The position numbers and the translations under genes are program-made. From assembly GCF_000701265.1 (NCBI RefSeq), contig NZ_KL370759.1:965631-1029630 (forward strand): a stretch of DNA of 64,000 bases, written 5' to 3'. Positions within the stretch are counted from its first letter, which is position 1; each line of letters opens with the position of its first letter. Shown piece after piece: positions 56,703 through 64,000 of the stretch. Below the pieces are notes generated by a model. That model saw only the letters and a program-made list of their open reading frames with translations. It was not told the DNA's origin and made no database searches. The stretch is from Legionella wadsworthii DSM 21896 = ATCC 33877. GTDB taxonomy: Bacteria > Pseudomonadota > Gammaproteobacteria > Legionellales > Legionellaceae.

Positions 56703-57818
56703 ATGAATATTTTCAATCTACCTGACTTAGGTGAAGGCTTACCCGATGCCGAAATACATGAATGGTTCGTAAAAGAAGGCGATACAGTTATCGCCGATCA
56801 GCCTTTAGTCTCTATGGAAACAGCAAAAGCTGTGGTTGATGTTCCCTGTCCCCAATCCGGTATAATTAGTAAATTATACGGTAAGCCTGGGGATGTAATT
56901 AAAACCGGTGAACCCTTAGTTGCTTTTAAATCAATGAGTGGTAAAACAGAAGATAAGGGTACTGTAGTAGGTAATTTAGAAGAGAGCAGTGAAGTCTCTG
57001 AAGATAATTTTACCGTGGGCATTCAAGATACAAAAAAAGGTCGAATTAGAGCGACACCAGCTGTGAAAATTCTTGCAAAAAAATTAGGTGTTGATTTATC
57101 TACTCTTAAAGGAACTGGTGAATTTGGGGTAATTACCCGCGACGACGTTCAGGCTCAAGCGGTTAAAAATTCAGAAATCCCAGCAGGTTTCGAGCCTCTG
57201 CGAGGTGTGAGAAGAGCAATGCTTAATAGCATGGTTCAGTCCCACATAGAAGTAGTTCCAGTCAGCATTTTTGATGAAGCGGATATTAGTGCATGGAAAA
57301 CAGGTTCTGATATTACAGTACGCCTCATTCGAGCTATTATCTATGCTGCAAAAAAAGAACCTGCATTAAACGCTTGGTTTGACACAAAACATAGTGCAAG
57401 ACAATGTTTTGAGCAAGTTCATCTCGGCTTGGCTATGGATAATGAAGAAGGATTATTCGTACCAGTGATCCATGATGCAGGAAAACATTCAGATAATGAT
57501 CTGCGACAAATGATTAATGATTTTAAAAAATCCGTAAGTAATCGAGAAATTACTGCAGACAAACTCAAAGGAGCTACAATAACCCTTTCTAATTTTGGAA
57601 AATTTGCAGGCCGCTTTGCCAGTCCAATCATTGTACCACCTATGGTAGCAATCTTAGCTGTTGGAAAACTTTATCAAGGAGCAGTTGTTGGTGCAGATGG
57701 AAAGATAGAAGCACACAATATGATACCTTTGTCTTTAAGTTTTGATCATAGAGCCGTTACCGGAGGAGAGGCAACTCGCTTTTTAGGCGCAGTAATGGAG
57801 TCTTTGCAGAAGGAATAA
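56703..57818 (+). CDS. pdhC: dihydrolipoamide acyltransferase (E2)
   Basis: A 371-residue E2. A single lipoyl domain with METAKAVVDVP has lipoyl Lys42 (ETAKA instead of ETDKA). The peripheral-subunit-binding domain covers about residues 112-148. The catalytic domain ends DHRAVTGGEATRFL, where His349 is kept but the Asp of the usual HRxxDG motif is Thr353. Two bases after E1 beta. Some proteobacterial E2 proteins share this DHRAxTGG form. Followed by a hairpin and a convergent small gene. Confidence 0.9.
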   Translation: MNIFNLPDLGEGLPDAEIHEWFVKEGDTVIADQPLVSMETAKAVVDVPCPQSGIISKLYGKPGDVIKTGEPLVAFKSMSGKTEDKGTVVGNLEESSEVSEDNFTVGIQDTKKGRIRATPAVKILAKKLGVDLSTLKGTGEFGVITRDDVQAQAVKNSEIPAGFEPLRGVRRAMLNSMVQSHIEVVPVSIFDEADISAWKTGSDITVRLIRAIIYAAKKEPALNAWFDTKHSARQCFEQVHLGLAMDNEEGLFVPVIHDAGKHSDNDLRQMINDFKKSVSNREITADKLKGATITLSNFGKFAGRFASPIIVPPMVAILAVGKLYQGAVVGADGKIEAHNMIPLSLSFDHRAVTGGEATRFLGAVMESLQKE

Positions 57819-57822
57819 CGAT

Positions 57823-57848
57823 AATCCTCTCCATTATCGGAGAGGATT
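57823..57848. terminator. hairpin after E2
   Basis: Ten-base arms AATCCTCTCC and GGAGAGGATT around ATTATC between convergent genes. No clear U-tract on either strand; probably bidirectional. Confidence 0.6.
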
Positions 57849-57854
57849 CAGAGA

Positions 57855-58184
57855 TCATTGCTGCATATTTTGATCACTATTTTGCTGCATTTTATCTTGC
57901 ATTTTTTCTTGCAACTTACCTTTCATTTTTTCAGCGAGCTTTGTTTTACATTGTTCTAATTGATCAGGGCTAAAATTAGTGTTGGGCAGTTGTTTTTTTC
58001 CCATAGCTACAGGTAAGACACAATCTTTAACTAAACCCTTTCCTTTATTTTCTCCGCCTTTGAAATAACCATTTTGCATGCAAGACATCGCAATAGCCTT
58101 GCAAGGTCCTCCCATTGTCCAGCCATATAAGGAAACACTCATGCAGACGCTAGCCAAACCAATTTTTAAAGGTAATCTATTCAT
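57855..58184 (-). CDS. small secreted glutamine/methionine-rich protein
   Basis: A 109-residue exported protein. The start at 58184 follows AAGGAA by seven bases and begins a signal peptide (MNRLPLKIGLASVCMSVSLYG). The mature part has four cysteines (PCKAIAMSC, DCVLP, QCKTK) and ends in a lysine/glutamine/methionine-rich helix (MKGKLQEKMQDKMQQ). The cysteine pattern suggests a folded periplasmic domain. No family recognised. Confidence 0.65.
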   Translation of the reverse strand: MNRLPLKIGLASVCMSVSLYGWTMGGPCKAIAMSCMQNGYFKGGENKGKGLVKDCVLPVAMGKKQLPNTNFSPDQLEQCKTKLAEKMKGKLQEKMQDKMQQNSDQNMQQ

Positions 58185-58379
58185 GTGAAAATTCCTTTTG
58201 TTATTTGTGAATCCCAAATATTAATCAATAGCCTCTAAAATATAGCACAGTATTTTAGATTTAAACTTATTGCCATTCAACACCCTTTCCGGCTGCGCAA
58301 AATGGAAGATGGATTAGTGATCATCCATTATCATTTAAAAACGTGAGTAGCATTAAGACAATGAAACATAATTAAAGGA

Positions 58380-58817
58380 TTATTTACGAACTAATTCTAA
58401 AATCTTGTGTACGTCTTTTTCACTTTGTAAATTATCGAAATCTCCCCTTAAAATTTTTAGGGAATATTTTTCTGTATCAATTTCCTTCTGAGTGCGTACT
58501 TTTAATGCTCTTAAAATTGGTATGGGGGGACACCAGCCTTGAATCGCATGGAATGCTAGAAAAGGCAGAACGATACCGGGAAGAAAGAGCCAAAAAATAT
58601 TGAGAAAAGCTCCTAATAACACACCAATAAAAGCCAAGATAGAAGCATTTAACTCTAATATTCTTTCGATATTATATTCTTTCTCAATTTTATTAATCCT
58701 TGAGTTAATTTCATTGGAATCAGTAGTCGAAAAATACTGGAGTTCTGAAATTATTTGATAATCTATCGCTTGATTTGCAGAGGATGTTGAATTTTCTCTT
58801 ACGTGATCATGTTCCAT
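58380..58817 (-). CDS. hypothetical protein with two membrane helices
   Basis: A 145-residue protein. A helical charged N-terminal half (NSRINKIEKEYNIERILEL) is followed by two hydrophobic segments at about residues 58-78 and 80-95, then a basic, charged C-terminal part. Unknown function. Small neighbours lie far on either side (160-240 bases with nothing recognised). Confidence 0.5.
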   Translation of the reverse strand: MEHDHVRENSTSSANQAIDYQIISELQYFSTTDSNEINSRINKIEKEYNIERILELNASILAFIGVLLGAFLNIFWLFLPGIVLPFLAFHAIQGWCPPIPILRALKVRTQKEIDTEKYSLKILRGDFDNLQSEKDVHKILELVRK

Positions 58818-59054
58818 GGCAAGTATCCTTGGTCTGTTTTCCTTTTAAACCTATTAGCATCTTAACCCATTTAAATCAAATGAATGTAGCTCATATGTTG
58901 TATCATTCGTATTGTTTATAATGCGATAACCTATATAAAAATTAAATTTCTAATTAATAAGATAGGCAATAGAAATCTTCTATTATTTAAAGTCTTGTAA
59001 TTTATTTCATTATAAATTTAAAAATAGTGATTTTAAAAAAAATATGATCACAAG

Positions 59055-59873
59055 CTATGATCTTGAAATTTTATTGATCAATGCGGCTAATCGACATCCT
59101 GCATAGGTAACCTGCTTTTGGGCTAATAATTGCGCATCCTCTTGATATTTTGCAGCAGGTGTTTCATTAGGAGTAGTTTGATATACCTTTTTAACAGCCA
59201 ATTTATGAGACATATTTGCCCATTTAGAGGGTTTGAGTTGCGCGTTAATTAGGGAACAAGGTAGCTTTTTTTCAAGTTCTTGTGCCATTTTTTTTATTTT
59301 ATTCTCATCATATCGTCCTAAAAATAAACCAGCACCATTATCCCAATACTGATGTAAATTTTTGCCGACTGAATTGTCTCCTAGAAAAAATAAATTACCT
59401 CCAAGATCCCCTTTAGGATATAGTGCACTCACCTTGGTTGCCGCATGTAAGGGCTGATGAATATCACCAGTAATATGGATTAACATACGCAAAGCAAGTT
59501 TTTTATCAGTGGGACTTGTTTTCTTTGAGGAAAGTACAGCCATTGCCTTTTTTATTGTATTGACTGCATTAGTCGCTTCAACAGGAGGTAAATGAGTTCC
59601 ATCAGCAGAAAAAGGGGTATCGATATAGTGCATCACATCATACCAATACACCTCTCTCCAGCGGATGTCATCCATCCAGGTTGCAGCACTTACAAAACTT
59701 GAATTGGGAGTTTTATTAGTTCTCGTACGAAGATATTTGAAACACACGTCTTTTGATTTTTGAGACAAATTATTATATGCAATCTGTGCAACCACCTTGT
59801 GTCCTGCGGCGTTCCAAGCATGACTATGAAATGCCAGCAGAAAAAAAACAAATGCAAAAATAATTCGTATCAT
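59055..59873 (-). CDS. S1/P1 family secreted nuclease
   Basis: A 272-residue zinc nuclease of the periplasm or exterior that cleaves single-stranded DNA/RNA and removes 3'-phosphates. After a signal peptide (ending HSHA), the mature N-terminus WNAAGHKVVAQIAY supplies the Trp1 zinc ligand and first histidine. Later HYIDTPF, HITGDIHQPLHAA and NLHQYWDNGAGLF supply the other zinc ligands. TAATGATG joins it to tolB; the second ATG (59873) is 5 bases after AGGA. It sits where pal often follows tolB. A relative is used by some pathogens on host DNA. Confidence 0.9.
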   Translation of the reverse strand: MIRIIFAFVFFLLAFHSHAWNAAGHKVVAQIAYNNLSQKSKDVCFKYLRTRTNKTPNSSFVSAATWMDDIRWREVYWYDVMHYIDTPFSADGTHLPPVEATNAVNTIKKAMAVLSSKKTSPTDKKLALRMLIHITGDIHQPLHAATKVSALYPKGDLGGNLFFLGDNSVGKNLHQYWDNGAGLFLGRYDENKIKKMAQELEKKLPCSLINAQLKPSKWANMSHKLAVKKVYQTTPNETPAAKYQEDAQLLAQKQVTYAGCRLAALINKISRS

Positions 59874-59875
59874 CA

Positions 59876-61135
59876 TTATCCTAAATAGGGAGACCATGCA
59901 GGTTCTTGTACATCACCTTCACGTGCAGGAAGTCTCATTCTTATTCTACCATCTAAAGAAACAATCCCGAGAACACCTTTATCGCCATTATGTGTCGCAT
60001 AAAGAATTAAGCGGCCATTTGGCGCTACAGAGGGTGACTCGTCGCGTCCTGAAGAAGTAAGACTAACAACGGGGCCGCCACTTGCACTTTGTAGGCCAAT
60101 GTTAAATTGCTTATCATCCCGATGTAACATCACAATATTTTTCATATCTGGAGTATAAGAAGCGCGAGCGTTGTAATTGCCTTCAAAAGTTATACGGCTT
60201 ACTTGACCATTACCCAAAGACAAACGATATATTTGTGGCGAGCCACCTCTTCCTGAAGTAAACAACAAGCTTTTACCATCTGGAGCATAACGAGGTTCTG
60301 TATCAATCGCATCTCCAAAGGTCAATTGCTTCATATTGCCATTGGTCACGTTCACACTATAAATTTTGGGTGTACCACTTTTGGACAAAACGACAGCCAA
60401 TTCCCTGCCATCTGGAGACCAAGCAGGTGCTCCATTAATTCCTGGGAAACTGGTTATTAAACGTCTCTGGCCTGTTTCAACTGAGACAGTAAATATTTGT
60501 GCTCGTTTTTTCTCAAAAGAAACATAAGAAATGCTTCTGCCATCAGGTGCCCATGCTGGAGACATAATTGGTTCGGATGAAACCAGCAAGCTTTGTGGGT
60601 TGAAACCATCGGCATCAGCCACTTCTAAAGTATATCGAGTACTGTTTATTGTCCTTTGGACTGAAATATAGGCAATTCGAGTAGAGAATATACCCTTTTC
60701 ACCTGTTAATTTTTGGTAAACTTCATCGCTAATATGATGTGCTAAAGGTCGAACCTGGTTGGAGCCTACTTGGTAGGTTTTTGTCAATAAGGTAGTCCCA
60801 TTCGCTACGGCATCAGTTAAAGTAAAGCTCACTTCATAATGGTTACCAGCACGGTTTACCCGGCCAGTAACAACACTGTCTGCGCCAAGCTGTTTCAATG
60901 TATTAACTGAAGATTGAGAATTTGGACCTTGAGGACCAGAGACGATGCGAAATTGTCCTGAAAAATTTAAATCGTGCTCTATAATTTGTCCAATTTCTTG
61001 AGCAGTAGAGTCGGAGCCAAAAGAATTAATTGCAATAGGTAATGCAGAATTTATTCCTTGGGTTAGCTCTAAATCCAATGCAAAAATTTGTTGTGTCACC
61101 ATAAATAAAAAAAATGTAATAATTCGATGAATCAT
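59876..61135 (-). CDS. tolB: Tol-Pal system beta-propeller protein TolB
   Basis: A 419-residue periplasmic protein binding Pal and involved in envelope constriction. Signal peptide ends at about residue 19. The six-bladed propeller has repeated [32 protein letters not shown] and [16 protein letters not shown] segments. Four bases after tolA, overlapping the nuclease start. Confidence 0.96.
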   Translation of the reverse strand: MIHRIITFFLFMVTQQIFALDLELTQGINSALPIAINSFGSDSTAQEIGQIIEHDLNFSGQFRIVSGPQGPNSQSSVNTLKQLGADSVVTGRVNRAGNHYEVSFTLTDAVANGTTLLTKTYQVGSNQVRPLAHHISDEVYQKLTGEKGIFSTRIAYISVQRTINSTRYTLEVADADGFNPQSLLVSSEPIMSPAWAPDGRSISYVSFEKKRAQIFTVSVETGQRRLITSFPGINGAPAWSPDGRELAVVLSKSGTPKIYSVNVTNGNMKQLTFGDAIDTEPRYAPDGKSLLFTSGRGGSPQIYRLSLGNGQVSRITFEGNYNARASYTPDMKNIVMLHRDDKQFNIGLQSASGGPVVSLTSSGRDESPSVAPNGRLILYATHNGDKGVLGIVSLDGRIRMRLPAREGDVQEPAWSPYLG

Positions 61136-61139
61136 GAGT

Positions 61140-62111
61140 TTACCCTCTGACTTGTTCTGGACGAACGGTTAAACTTATATCGCGAAACAGATTGAATGTT
61201 TCTGCATCTTTAGGTACAGGTAGCGGAGATGCTTTATAAATAGCTGTTTGTGCTGAACGATCAAGCAACGGATCACCGCTGCTTCGGGTTAGTGAAACTT
61301 CCAAAACCATTCCATCGGGAGCTAGACGTATTCTGAATTGGCTTGATAAACTGCTGTCTATATTTTCAGGTAATATCCAGTTCCTTCCAATAGCATTGAC
61401 GATCAAGGCTTTATATTTATCAACCTCACCCGCAATTCGAGCTTGTCTCTCCGCATTTTGTGCAGCTTGTGCCTGCTTTGCAGCAGCATCAGCCTCGGCC
61501 TGTTTTTTTCGTTCTGCTTCTGCTGCTTTTGCAATTTCAGCTTTTTCTTTATCAGCTTTTACCTTTTCTGCCAATTTTTTCTTATTTAAATCAGCAAGTT
61601 TTTTAGCTTCCAGCTGTTGCTGCTTCACTAGCTCTTCTTTTTGTTTTTTTAAATCCTCAATCCTTTTTGCTTCTAAAGCTTTTTGTTCTGCGAGCTTTTT
61701 TAAACGTTTTTTTTCTTCTTCGGCTTGTTTTTTATGTGCAATAGCAATTCGGTTTGCCTCTTCCTTGAGACGAGCCAATTGTTGTTGTTCTTTTATCCGT
61801 TGCTGTTTTGCCGCTTCAGCTTGTCTTTTTAGCTCATTTTGGCGACTTATTTCTGCACGTTTTTGCTGCTCGCGTTCCTGCTTTAAACGTTTGACAGTTT
61901 CCATTACTTGCTTGTTATCCACACTGACTGCCTTGACGACTTCTTGTTGTGCAGATACTGCAACAGGTTGATCTATTCCAGGAGCATTTTTAGTTTCCGG
62001 TGTTAAAACGGGTCGTTGGCTTGAATTATCCGTTAAAAGCATCACAATTAAAAAAAGATGCAAGCCTAGTGCAGCAAAAAAAGCTTTACGATATGTAGGA
62101 TTATTTATCAT
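61140..62111 (-). CDS. tolA: Tol-Pal system protein TolA
   Basis: A 323-residue protein spanning the periplasm. One N-terminal membrane helix (about residues 10-27), a long alanine/lysine/glutamate coiled coil at about 70-225, and a C-terminal TonB-like domain that contacts TolB/Pal, including [16 protein letters not shown]. Overlaps tolR by four bases. Confidence 0.95.
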   Translation of the reverse strand: MINNPTYRKAFFAALGLHLFLIVMLLTDNSSQRPVLTPETKNAPGIDQPVAVSAQQEVVKAVSVDNKQVMETVKRLKQEREQQKRAEISRQNELKRQAEAAKQQRIKEQQQLARLKEEANRIAIAHKKQAEEEKKRLKKLAEQKALEAKRIEDLKKQKEELVKQQQLEAKKLADLNKKKLAEKVKADKEKAEIAKAAEAERKKQAEADAAAKQAQAAQNAERQARIAGEVDKYKALIVNAIGRNWILPENIDSSLSSQFRIRLAPDGMVLEVSLTRSSGDPLLDRSAQTAIYKASPLPVPKDAETFNLFRDISLTVRPEQVRG

Positions 62112-62566
62112 GCCTGTCCCTCTGATTTTTCTTGTTCTGAATCAGTCAACAATCCCACTTGCTCCGCTCCTGCTTCCTTCAGTAATGCCATTGCTTGAAC
62201 CACTTTTCCGTAAGCAACACCCTGATCACCCTTTACTAAAACATTAAGTTTTTGGCCTGATTGCTTTGCTAATTCTAACTCTGCGGCAACACGAACGACT
62301 AAAGCCTGAGACTCTATAGGATCCGCCGGTGTACTGCTAATATTCAAAAAATAAGTACCTTGCTGATTCACCGACACAATGATAGGCTCTCTATCTGTAG
62401 GTGCCAACGTTTGACTTGCAGCTTTAGGTAAATCTACAGTCACACCTTGGCTTAGCATAGGTGCGGTGATCATAAAAATTACAAGTAAAACCAACATCAC
62501 ATCTATGTAAGGTACTACATTTATTTCGGAAATCGGACGTTCCCGCTTTTTTTTGGCTCGGATCAT
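62108..62566 (-). CDS. tolR: Tol-Pal system protein TolR
   Basis: A 152-residue ExbD-like protein. One membrane helix with the proton-path aspartate in INVVPYIDVMLVLLVIFM (Asp23), and a periplasmic domain. Eight bases after tolQ; overlaps tolA. Confidence 0.96.
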   Translation of the reverse strand: MIRAKKKRERPISEINVVPYIDVMLVLLVIFMITAPMLSQGVTVDLPKAASQTLAPTDREPIIVSVNQQGTYFLNISSTPADPIESQALVVRVAAELELAKQSGQKLNVLVKGDQGVAYGKVVQAMALLKEAGAEQVGLLTDSEQEKSEGQA

Positions 62567-62574
62567 TTCAAATT

Positions 62575-63249
62575 CTACCCTCTTACAGTGTCACTGTTTT
62601 GTTGTTCTATAAGCGATATTAGTTCTTCCTGAAATAAATCGAATCGATTCAATAAATCATTGGCACGAGTTGTATAACGGTTGTATGCAATTACCGCAGG
62701 TATTGCTGTAAATAAACCTAAAGCGGTAGCGACTAAAGCCTCAGATATTCCAGGAGCCACCATGGCAATGGTGGCTTGTTGTGCATGTCCTAAGGCCTGA
62801 AAGGAAGTCATGATACCCCAAACAGTACCAAATAATCCTACGTAGGGTGCGATGGAGCCTACAGAAGCAAAGAAAGGTAAATGCTGCTCCAGTTTTTCAG
62901 CTTCTCTGGCATGGGTAATTTGCATCACGCGTTGTATTGGCTCTATAGTTACTTTCCCCTGTTTTCTGCTTCGAACAAACTCTTTAAAACCTGCATGAAA
63001 AATAGCTGCCATTCCTTGGCGTTCTTCAGAGTTATTGTCAATATCACTGTACAGCCTGCTTAAATCACCGCTATCCCAAAACCTTTGATTAAAAGCATCT
63101 GTAAGTTGCTTTTTTTTATTAAAAAACCAGGCTCTTTGAAAGATTAATGTCCACGAAACAATGGAGGCAGCAGTGAGTAATATCATGACTGATTTAACCA
63201 CCAAACCTGCTTGCATAAAGTACATTAATACATTTGCTTGATTACCCAT
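62575..63249 (-). CDS. tolQ: Tol-Pal system proton channel TolQ
   Basis: A 224-residue ExbB/MotA-like protein with three helices, including PYVGLFGTVWGIMTSFQALG and EALVATALGLFTAIPAVIAYN, where proton-path residues lie. It powers TolA with TolR using proton motive force. First tol gene after ybgC. Confidence 0.96.
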   Translation of the reverse strand: MGNQANVLMYFMQAGLVVKSVMILLTAASIVSWTLIFQRAWFFNKKKQLTDAFNQRFWDSGDLSRLYSDIDNNSEERQGMAAIFHAGFKEFVRSRKQGKVTIEPIQRVMQITHAREAEKLEQHLPFFASVGSIAPYVGLFGTVWGIMTSFQALGHAQQATIAMVAPGISEALVATALGLFTAIPAVIAYNRYTTRANDLLNRFDLFQEELISLIEQQNSDTVRG

Positions 63250-63322
63250 CTATATTCTCTCCAGTACCCCAGTTTTATTATGAATTTATATCTCATTGTA
63301 ATCATTACCGAATGAGATTACA

Positions 63323-63718
63323 TTATATTTCTTTAATCCATTGTGGAAACCGCTTCGGCTTCATGTTGCTGTCCACACATACCACTTTAATTTTGGCTTC
63401 ACAAAGTAACTTTTCCTGCTGATTTTGCATCGTTTGATAAAATAAAAAACTGCAAGCACCCGATGCCTGGACCATAGAGCGGATCGTAAGCAAATCATCC
63501 AGTCGTGCTGGTGCTTGATATCTTATGTTCACATCATAAATTGCAAAAAGTGTATTTTGTTTTAGTAAATTAGAAAGTATTAAATTATTATCCCGCAGCA
63601 TTTCTGTTCGGGCTCGTTCAAAAAAACTCAGATAATTCGCATGGTAAACAATACCCATATAATCTACATCTTCAGCGTATACCCTAGAGGAATGTTGATG
63701 CATGGTTTTATCATCCAA
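63323..63718 (-). CDS. ybgC: tol-pal-associated acyl-CoA thioesterase
   Basis: A 131-residue hotdog-fold thioesterase. The catalytic segment VDYMGIVYHANYLSFFE is near residues 18-34 with the expected aspartate/histidine pair, and ARTEML follows. Its exact cellular substrate is not settled; it is linked to phospholipid metabolism. An internal ATG 15 bases in is a possible start. Three bases after ruvB; first gene of the ybgC-tolQRAB row. Confidence 0.94.
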   Translation of the reverse strand: MDDKTMHQHSSRVYAEDVDYMGIVYHANYLSFFERARTEMLRDNNLILSNLLKQNTLFAIYDVNIRYQAPARLDDLLTIRSMVQASGACSFLFYQTMQNQQEKLLCEAKIKVVCVDSNMKPKRFPQWIKEI

Positions 63719-63721
63719 TTA

Positions 63722-64000
63722 TTAATTCTGCTCTACTTCAATAAAACCAAAATGCTGATAAGCTTTTGGTGTGGCTATTCTACCTCTTGGCGTGCGCATA
63801 AGGAATCCTTGTTGTATTAAAAATGGCTCTAAAACGTCTTCAATTGTGCCTTTTTCTTCACCAATTGCAGCGGCTATACTATCAACACCTACTGGGCCAC
63901 CATTAAATTGTTCTATTACAGCCAATAATAATTTTCTATCCATGACATCAAAACCGTTTTTATCTACATCCAGCATAACTAAAGCCTTTTGAGCCATTTC
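63722..64000 (-). CDS. ruvB: Holliday junction helicase RuvB, C-terminal part
   Basis: The last 91 or more residues of RuvB, cut off by the right edge of the window. It comprises the C-terminal winged-helix domain: [42 protein letters not shown] and [16 protein letters not shown] are characteristic. ATPase motifs lie outside the window. Three bases before ybgC, as in many gammaproteobacteria. Confidence 0.94.
   Translation of the reverse strand, partial: EMAQKALVMLDVDKNGFDVMDRKLLLAVIEQFNGGPVGVDSIAAAIGEEKGTIEDVLEPFLIQQGFLMRTPRGRIATPKAYQHFGFIEVEQN

Noticed and set aside
58818..59054. AT-rich 237-base gap before the S1/P1 nuclease end
   Set aside because: No frame, hairpin with U-tract, promoter of quality or tRNA was recognised.
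61396..61971. Long antisense frame inside tolA rich in Ser, Cys, Phe and Ala
   Set aside because: It is the mirror of the Lys/Ala/Glu repeats of the TolA coiled coil; such shadows are expected.

Overview
The window is a low-GC gammaproteobacterial chromosome segment that most resembles Legionella. The main reasons are the AT-rich, densely packed housekeeping operons, several large charged or coiled-coil proteins of unknown function, a major-facilitator carrier resembling the Legionella phagosomal (Pht) transporters, a MaoC-phosphotransacetylase fusion, and gammaproteobacterial gene orders such as pcnB-folK, der-bamB-yfgM-hisS-rodZ-pilF-rlmN-ndk and tolBARQ-ybgC-ruvB. I see no tRNA, rRNA, CRISPR array, insertion sequence or prophage.

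Layout. 1-5 kb: an unknown protein, then acetate kinase with a MaoC-Pta fusion, Hsp20 and a zinc alcohol dehydrogenase. 5-9 kb: a dimethylargininase coupled to an amino-acid permease, then a coiled-coil protein that is a possible effector. 9-11 kb: a carrier preceded by a valine-rich leader peptide and alternative RNA pairings. 11-19 kb: peptidoglycan-modifying enzymes (PBP4, L,D-transpeptidase, SH3-NlpC/P60), an APC permease, an RpiB-like isomerase and small unknown genes. 19-25 kb: PpsR, a GH18 chitinase and the methylcitrate operon prpBCD. 25-31.7 kb: mnmC, a peptide-family MFS carrier, hemL, a 58-codon rubredoxin, hemJ and terC. 31.9-39 kb: pcnB-folK, then a cassette of universal stress protein, beta-CASP hydrolase, AMP-phosphorylase-like enzyme, PRPP-synthetase-like protein and an ATP-cone/nuclease fusion. 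39-47 kb: der to ndk. 47-54 kb: unknown genes, miaE, lpxH-minC, fadD, a CoA-type Nudix hydrolase and pabB. 54-58 kb: a three-gene 2-oxoacid dehydrogenase (E1 alpha, E1 beta, E2). 58-64 kb: small unknowns, an S1/P1 nuclease coupled to tolB, then tolA, tolR, tolQ, ybgC and the 3' end of ruvB.

The most interesting signal is at 9263-9530. A good sigma70 promoter drives a 38-codon open frame with 11 branched-chain residues among residues 21-33. It is followed by two mutually exclusive 8-bp hairpins and a CTCCTC exactly complementary to the GAGGAG ribosome-binding site of the carrier. This looks like a valine-sensing ribosome-stalling attenuator on a transporter, which suits the valine auxotrophy known for Legionella pneumophila. 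Also notable: pcnB has no canonical start where homology requires one and probably begins at an AUC-type codon, much as Escherichia coli pcnB uses AUU; and the 34-39 kb nucleotide cassette is translationally coupled and has no obvious described role.
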